Below, one piece after another: positions 57,586 to 64,000 of a DNA stretch of 64,000 bases. The notes beneath the pieces were generated by a model that was not told where the DNA came from, made no database searches, and saw only the letters and a program-made list of their open reading frames with translations. A program made the position numbers and the translations under genes. Origin of the DNA: Coleophoma eucalyptorum (lineage: Eukaryota; Ascomycota; Leotiomycetes; Helotiales; Dermateaceae). The stretch lies in contig JALRME010000006.1 in the NCBI GenBank assembly GCA_026120035.1, positions 1,426,001 through 1,490,000 on the forward strand. The letters run 5' to 3'. The first letter of the stretch is position 1. The number at the start of each line of letters is the position of its first letter.

Positions 57586-58551
57586 ATGCCGGAGCACACA
57601 TACTACCATTATCAGCCAAGTGCGGCTGCTGCAATAGTTGCAATGGCTCTGTTCTTAATAACGACTGGAATCCATACTTATCAGATGCTTCGAACTAGGA
57701 CCTGGATAGCTATCCCCTTTGTGGTTGGTGGATTTTGTAAGCGAAGCCCTGTCCGTGGACGCAACTGGACACTGACATTCGAAACAGCCGAATGGATTGG
57801 ATATATTGGTCGCTTGATAGCTTCGAACGAGTATCCTAATTTCACTCAGGGTCCATTTATCTTGCAGACCCTTCTTCTGCTTTTCGCACCAGCTTTTCTG
57901 GCAGCAACCATATATATGGTACTCGGAAGGATTATCTTGCTCACCCATGGAGAAGCACAAGCCCCAATACGAAGACGATGGCTGACCAAAATCTTTGTAA
58001 CTGGCGACGTTCTCTCATTCTTATGCCAATGTGGTGGTAAGATACACTTAAAAAATCTATAATTTCTAATCGCCACTAACCAGATTGTAGGTGGAACAAT
58101 GCTTGCAAGCGGAAACGGAAGCCAAATTAAGGTGGGAGAAAAGATTGTCATTGTTGGTCTCTTCATCCAAATCATCTTCTTTGGGGTCTTTATCGTCACC
58201 TCATTCATTTTCCACACGCGAATGAATAAGCAACCGACGTCCAAAGTCCTTCGATGCGATCTCCCGTGGACAAAGCATCTGTGGGCCCTATACGCGATGA
58301 GCTTCTTCATCCTCCTGCGGTCGATTTTCCGAACCATCGAATACATACAGGGCCAATCTGGCTACCTGGTCACCCATGAAATTTTCTTATATATTTTCGA
58401 CTCAATATTGATGCTGGTGGCGATGATGATCATGAACTTCTATCATCCTAGTGAAATCACAGCTCTGCTGAACGGAGGACTAGCGGCTCAGAAGATCTTT
58501 GGCATACATAAGATCCCCCCTGCAGATGATAGATCTAGCGAACAAGTTTAG
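57586..58551 (+). CDS. RTA1-like seven-helix membrane protein
   Basis: Exons 57586-57736, 57788-58036 and 58091-58551 give 286 aa with seven predicted membrane helices. The family signature appears as EWIGYIGRLIAS, QTLLLLFAPAFLAATIYMVLGRI, VTGDVLSFLCQCGGG and RSIFRTIEYIQG. The first intron (51 nt) reads through in frame; splicing gives GGFSEWIGYIG as in relatives. RTA1, RTM1 and RSB1 proteins are fungal plasma-membrane proteins linked to resistance to toxic amphiphiles or to sphingoid-base export. The position next to a PDR transporter and a zinc-cluster gene suggests a detoxification role, but these genes are also scattered widely in fungi. Confidence 0.88.
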
Positions 58552-58930
58552 TCTGGGCATTTGGACCATAATAACATAACTCAAGGGAAAGGAAAAATTA
58601 TAGAATACTGTATGAATCTCTATTAGCATAGCGTTAATTATTTTAGCATACCTGTGGAAGATTTAGATTTGTTGATAGAAGTCCGGGTCGGCTTGTCAGG
58701 TTTTCTTTAATCTATATTTAGTTTGCCTATCACGGTCACGGATACGGGGTAAATGTAAGAAACACACTTGACACACCGGAAATAAAACTCTTAACTCTAT
58801 CTCGTGGCATTCATTTATTACTATCGCTGATCTATTTACAACAGTATACTAATCGTAATTAGTTTGTCCTTGAGTGCTTAAGATGTCATCGCAGCTAAAC
58901 TGCTCTTTGTAAGAGCATAGATTAAGCTAG
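58552..58930. other. Convergent intergenic region
   Basis: This 379-bp AT-rich gap between two 3' ends probably holds both polyadenylation regions. No gene seen. Confidence 0.45.
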
Positions 58931-60896
58931 CTACACTTTTGCAGCACTAGTCTCCTCTGCCGGCTTATCGTTCACATGAATCTCCTTCTCGTCACCATGA
59001 ACCGAGCCTTCGGTAGCAACGCCTTCGATTACAAGACCCTGCTCATCTAAGTCAACCTGGACACCGAGTCCTGGCGGCTTAACAAAATAGCTGATCAGAA
59101 AATAGGTGATAAATGCAAGTGGTGCCCCGATCAAATAGTTTATCTGAAACATTCTTGTCCATACCGTGGCAGAGGCTTCCATGTTCTTCCCGGAGACGGT
59201 GTTAACGAGGCCAGCTATTCCATGAAGGTTAGTGTATGTACTCATATAGAAATAATGGGCTTCACCGATAGGAGTTCTTACGCATAGAAGGCCACATTCC
59301 AAATAGCAGACAGAAAATTGCTCTCCAGTTCACACCATTTTTAAACCAGTAAATTGATTGTGGACCGCCAATGAAGAGATCAGGAATCACCAGCTTGCGT
59401 TTACGGACAAAGTAATAATCGACGATGAGCATAGAGCATGAAACACTGAAGAAGACTATGGAGAAATAATTAGAATGCCTCTCGTTAAGGAACTTAGAAA
59501 TTTAATGACTTACTAGAGACGATAGAGAGGATTTCGGTGAATACCACAGCTTGAGACAAGAACCTCCATGGTTGTACAATGATTGAGCAGATAACCATGA
59601 ACATGCCAGCTCTTCTAATTGAGAGGTACCTTGGCAAACATCCTGCGATGTCCATACCTGCACCAACAGTATTGTTGCACATGTTGACGATGAGTTGACA
59701 TATGAAGAAACCTCCTCCAGCAAAGAAAGTACCGGCTCGGACTGCTGGAGAATAGTTATTAGCTTGTAGTTCCGAGAGTAGCATGAGTGGGTTCCATTGT
59801 AGGACGCCAGATGATTCGTAGTATGCGCTCGTAACCAAAGCGCCAATTAAGCCACTTAGGAGAACACTGCATGGCATTACTACCATTAAAGCGATGGTGG
59901 GTGATTGGCGTGTCTTGGCAAAACGTGTCCAGTCAGAAAATCGCTCTGATGCGCCGCCATATGTACCCATGATCGAAACAATGCACTGCACAATTCTGAA
60001 GCCTCTATCTGCCTTACTCAGTACAATAGGGTTGGAGCTTATTAAGGTTCCAGCAGATCCACCGTTACCATGTATAGCCCAAATAAGGAGACCGAACATG
60101 ACAGTTGTGATGATAGCGAATCCCGGGTAGAGGAATCTTCGTAGTTGATAGGGTTTGACGTAAAGAATTATCGGAATGTAGCAGAAGAAGAACATCAAGA
60201 ACCCAATGAGCTGCTGAGTCGTAATTGCAGCGCTGGAACTTAGGTTAACAATCAAACTATCTAATCATGTTGCCACTGACTTACCTTGCAGGCAAAGTAT
60301 TCTTCATATGGGCGAACTGAGGAATTATTGCGCTCAGCATGACCGTAAATGCCAAGCCTCCATAGTAAGACTGAAGACCGGACTACCATCGCTCTCGTTA
60401 GTGTAGTTCAAGCGACTAACCCGAAGAGGGGAATAGAAGAAGACCCCCTTACGAAAACAATGCCCGCAATACACATGAAGAAGATTTGCAAGTATACACC
60501 ACGCGGGCCGAAGATGGTACGCATCCAGACAGTCTATTATTCCTGTTAGCATCTAATCCAAAATTCACACAGAGGAAGACTGACAAAGCCAATGGCATGG
60601 TCTAGTCCAGGCCGACAAGTGATGTATGAGATTATCGAGGAGAGAACAGAACCAGCCAAGACTGCACCCAAGGTTTGTCCCACCGTTAAGCCTATAGCAA
60701 TGTAGGTACTAGCCAGTGTATAATTAGAGATGTTGATGCCGACAACAATCTGGTAGCCAACGTAGGCAAGCCATCCCCAGGTTCTCTCCTTGCGAGGAAT
60801 TGGATATAAGTCGTGGTTTCCCCAGCTTGTAGTTCCTGCATGAGTGTATACATCTTGCCTAGCGGGTAGCTCTGCCCATTCAAAGTATTTCGACAT
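58931..60896 (-). CDS. NCS1-family nucleobase permease (Fur-like)
   Basis: Exons 60896-60585, 60533-60453, 60370-60285, 60238-59514, 59455-59282 and 59214-58931 give 553 aa with about 12 helices. The start region DLYPIPRKERTWGWLAYVGYQIVVGINISNY is typical of the uracil/uridine/allantoin branch of nucleobase:cation symporter 1. The second exon gives TVWMRTIFGPRGVYLQIFFM. The central exon has SIMGTYGGASERFSDWTRFAKTR, the family's substrate-site loop on helix 6, and GAGMDIAGCLPRYLSIRRAG. The conserved VDYYFVRK and GGPQSIYWFKNGVNWRA follow. The tail is acidic and lysine-rich, suited to endocytic control. It imports uracil, allantoin or related bases; the exact substrate is not predictable. It is probably a housekeeping neighbour of the cluster. 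Confidence 0.9.
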
Positions 60897-62964
60897 TGTT
60901 GAAACGCAGGTGCCCGTTTATGATCTAATTTCCTACTGTTGAGGCTTGACTTGGGGGATACTATATATCTCATTAGAGGGCCATTTTGGATCTTAAGATC
61001 GATACAGTAGGCGATCCAAAGACCCATATACATGCAAGCCTCCTTATCTATACAGTCCGTCTAGAGCGGGCATGGATTTACTTCCAAGTCAATATTTGGA
61101 AGGTTCTTATCTGTGATTATCAGTCTGAGCTACAGGTGGAATTTCGGATCTTATGCAGCAGCGGCCCGATACCTAGCCGCTTCGAAAAAAGGCAGCGGCT
61201 TTAAAGGAGATAATTTACTTCTCAATTCTTTCGGTAATTTTTCATTGCTCTATGATACTGAGATCTTTGATGGATCTTACCAGAAATAATATTATACGTT
61301 GCAGGACGTCTCTTATCCCGCTAGTCTCTGCGTTGGTCTGTTCTTTCAATGTCGGCTCGCCATCCCGCTCTTCCTATCGGAATGCAAGACCGACGGGTGT
61401 AAGGCATTTGCCATGAATGATTGTCCTGGTCTGCGGATTTGGGTCTAAGACGGGAATCACTCACCCGCGTTACTGGAAGAGTTGCGGCCCTGGGCCTAAT
61501 GAGTTGTTTCTGTATGTCTCGGACTACAGGGTGGCAATTACACATTCTGTTATCGTTCAACCAAGGGCTATACCTCATTTAAAATATATTCACCGAGTCT
61601 AACGGTCTCACTGTAAATCTTATATGCAATATGCCTTCAAGACCGTTCCTTTGCTTTCGTTCGTGGTTAGACTTCAATGTAACCAGGAAGGCTGATTTAT
61701 CTCTGTGCGTATATTAAGCGCGCGAAAACACATTGTCTCTCTACCAATCTCGACTGAGGCAAAACATTATTGACTGGCATTCTGTACCACTTTAAACAAT
61801 CTTCAAAGAAAATCATCCAAGGCACATAGCGTCTCATAGCTCGTGGGGCCAAAATGTTTGCGGAGATATCCACGATAATCGCTCTTCATACCCTGAAGGC
61901 AACGTAACTGACCGATACTCGTTCCTCTTCATATTCAGTCGCTAACGTGTCTCTTTACGTGGAACTAGTACTCATGTCCAACTGCTTCCATCTACACCAG
62001 AAACCCTCAGCAAAATGACGTCCTCGATGAGTCCAATTGTGCCATCCAACAAGATGACATCAAATCAACTTGTCTAATTATATTGCTCATGATTCTACAG
62101 CGCAGAAAGTTTAGCAGGTTACCGTGACTGAACTTACGAATCGCATCCATTCCCTTTATATGGCATTTTACCGTGCACTGCCCTACATCTTTCCTACATC
62201 AACCCTACATAACAGCAAAAATACGACGTTCCCGCAAGGAATCACTAAGGTCGTCTTATAATCATATACTGGGAGAAAATATCCCACATGGGCTCGAATT
62301 GTGATGTATTCTACGTGTTTAGTCACTGTCTGGTGATGTATTCTTTTGCATTGGAGACCCTCGACGATTAGCTAATCCTAGTTGAAGGGAATAGTCTAGA
62401 CGCTTTATCAAGCTGGCTTTATTTTCTCCGCGCTGGTTGTGCAATAGTCTGGGATACTTGGGATTACATTACTGTGGGGCCAGTTAGGGCGCCGGTGTTG
62501 GTATGGAAGTGCCACCTGAAGCATCAGGGGACTACGGGCCCTACCTGGTAAACCATCTCCCCTCCCGCGGTCCCTCCTTAGAGGCCAGATGAAGCCGGGC
62601 CTCAGAATATATGCTAGCCGGACAGAATTTCAACCTCAGGCATAGATCATGTATGACTAGATTAGTCATCGTCATCAAATTGCAGAGTTGTAGTGTTTCT
62701 TTATGAAAGGCCTGCAGAAACATCAATCCGAACCAATAAGCAACCACCTTTCACCCTACCATTTGATATTTCTGATTACTGGGCCGAGGGGCAATATCAC
62801 GTGCTTTTCACCCCGTCACTGTGGATGGAAGCGCATTTCTTGCCTTCGACGCGTATCATTATTGTCTTTGCTCCACCCATGTTTTTATCCCATTGCTTGC
62901 CATCCTCATCCTAGTCTTGAAAGCAAGAATCGCTGATTTCATGCTATGAGCGCATACTTTCAGC
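60897..62964. other. Gene-free region
   Basis: About 2 kb without supported coding sequence. Short frames (60986-61204, 61321-61602, 62541-62936) lack domains and splice support. Confidence 0.4.
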
Positions 62965-64000
62965 ATGGCCAAACGCAAAGCGTCAACCCACCAGGCACGA
63001 GCACAAAAGAGGCCTGCAAAGCAAACAGCCCCAAAAGAGTCGAGGACATGGAGTTTTGAAAAGTTCACAGGCCATACGGTCACAGAAGAGGTGCGCTACC
63101 ATACAGTCTCCATATATTCTCGATAATCTTCTCACAAAACTGTAGGACGGCTTGAGGTTGCAGGTCAAATGGAAAGGCCAACATAAGCCCTCGTTCGAGC
63201 CAATTGCGGTGTTAAGGTGCCTTTCATCCTTGACGCAATATCTTCTCCAAACCAACTGCTAATTTTTGCTCGTTTAGAGAGACAGCTAGCGATGATGTTG
63301 AAGAATACTTGCTGCAAATCGGCTATGATGATCCTGAAATCCGAGCTCTATTTGCTTCGATCGTTGAAGATAGAATCTTGAATGATACTCGTGACAAATC
63401 TTCTACGTATAGAGAGAATTGTTCTATTGGCCGTAATCCGGATGGCCCGTCTAAGAAGATAGAGCATTCTAGACAGATTAGCGTGGATGGGCACGACGTG
63501 ATTGAGAACACAGCTGAAGATATCAGTGACACTCTTGCTCCTTTAAGTACCAAAAACGACGAAGTTAATATCGAAAGCCAAATCATGATACCGCAAAGCA
63601 TACCGACTAGACCCGCATCAAATACTCCTTTTAAACAACGTAGAAAAGGAGCAAAAGCGGCTAAAAACACGCCTGGAGACGATGAAGGCGACAATAGGGT
63701 ACAAGAGACTGCAGATCACCAAGCTCCTACAGCTAGACCTATTGATATGCATATGCAAAATGCAGCTGAAATTCTCAACCAAATGAGTTCTTATAGGCCC
63801 TATGTTCTTAACCTCGTCGATAGGAAGTCGGACTTTAGCATCCGGAACACTGGTCCTGGCCAAAGCCGCCAACATACTCATGCGCTACAGATGAATGTCG
63901 ACACTCCTGTTGGTACTGGACATCCTTCGGGAAAGCTTAACGTTCCCAGCAATATTAATAAGACTACCGAAACTCACCAAATCTCCGAGCATCGGGAAAA
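62965..64000 (+). CDS. Chromodomain-like protein, 5' part (runs off the window)
   Basis: Exons 62965-63090, 63146-63216 and 63278 to the window end. The basic N-terminus (MAKRKASTHQARAQKRPAK) leads into WSFEKFTGHTVTEEDGLRLQVKWKG, then PSFEPIAVL. That is the beta-strand, aromatic and W-x-G core of a chromodomain or chromo-shadow-like module, split by two introns (GTGCGC...TGTAG, GTGCCT...TTTAG). A short acidic helix follows (DDVEEYLLQIGYDDPEIRALF), then a long polar, probably disordered region of 200 or more residues with a KQRRKGAKAAK basic patch. Chromodomains read methylated histone tails. Whether this is a chromatin gene or one carried by a mobile element cannot be told from the part present. 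Confidence 0.65.

Noticed and set aside
57655..58346. Antisense frames over the RTA1-like gene
   Set aside because: They are mirror frames of a hydrophobic membrane protein. The plus strand has family motifs and clean introns.
1..64000. CRISPR arrays, rRNA or tRNA genes
   Set aside because: No spaced direct repeats of CRISPR type were seen. No tRNA or rRNA was recognised by eye, though a tRNA scan was not possible.

Overview
The window is a stretch of filamentous ascomycete (Pezizomycotina) chromosome. The evidence is short (about 45-85 nt) GT-AG introns with CTAAC-like branch sites, fungal-only families (Zn2Cys6 factors, HET-NACHT-ankyrin proteins, RTA1-like, PDR-type ABC, fungal NRPS with a terminal condensation domain), and AT-rich tracts full of TAG/TAA codons that look like old repeat-induced point mutation (RIP). 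I cannot name the genus.

Layout. (1) 1-9.1 kb: a small single-pass membrane protein, an unrecognised 144-aa protein, and gene relics: a NACHT fragment, antisense ankyrin scraps and the C-terminal part of an ERG28-like protein. (2) 9.5-18.9 kb: a broken zinc-cluster factor, an intronless D-aminopeptidase-like serine hydrolase of bacterial type, a HET-NACHT-ankyrin NLR-like protein with near-identical 102-bp repeats, and a five-exon regulator with an AT-hook. (3) 19.6-24.6 kb: a conserved 230-aa protein divergent from an NmrA-like oxidoreductase, then a Zn2Cys6 factor. (4) 24.6-31.3 kb: gene-poor, with a pseudogene for a small secreted cysteine-containing protein. (5) 31.3-45.2 kb: a Git1-like transporter, a cytochrome P450 divergent from a UbiA-superfamily prenyltransferase/cyclase, and a large NRPS with architecture (partial C)-A-T-C-A-T-CT. 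(6) 45.4-48.1 kb: two decayed genes (a DUF4419-like protein and a membrane protein). (7) 48.7-60.9 kb: a full PDR ABC transporter, an eight-exon Zn2Cys6 factor, an RTA1-like membrane protein and an NCS1 nucleobase-type permease. (8) The right edge holds the start of a chromodomain-like gene.

Working together. P450 + UbiA enzyme + dimodular NRPS + ABC exporter + Zn2Cys6 regulator form a plausible specialised-metabolite locus. The domain order predicts a cyclised two-building-block product. The first adenylation domain has Ile where the conserved Asp that holds the substrate alpha-amino group should be, so its substrate may not be an ordinary alpha-amino acid. This, together with the neighbouring UbiA/P450 pair, is the best candidate for undescribed chemistry here. 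The NRPS N-terminus shows a reading-frame break that could limit function.

Exon coordinates were derived by eye from splice signals, reading-frame continuity and protein-family expectations; no alignment was run.
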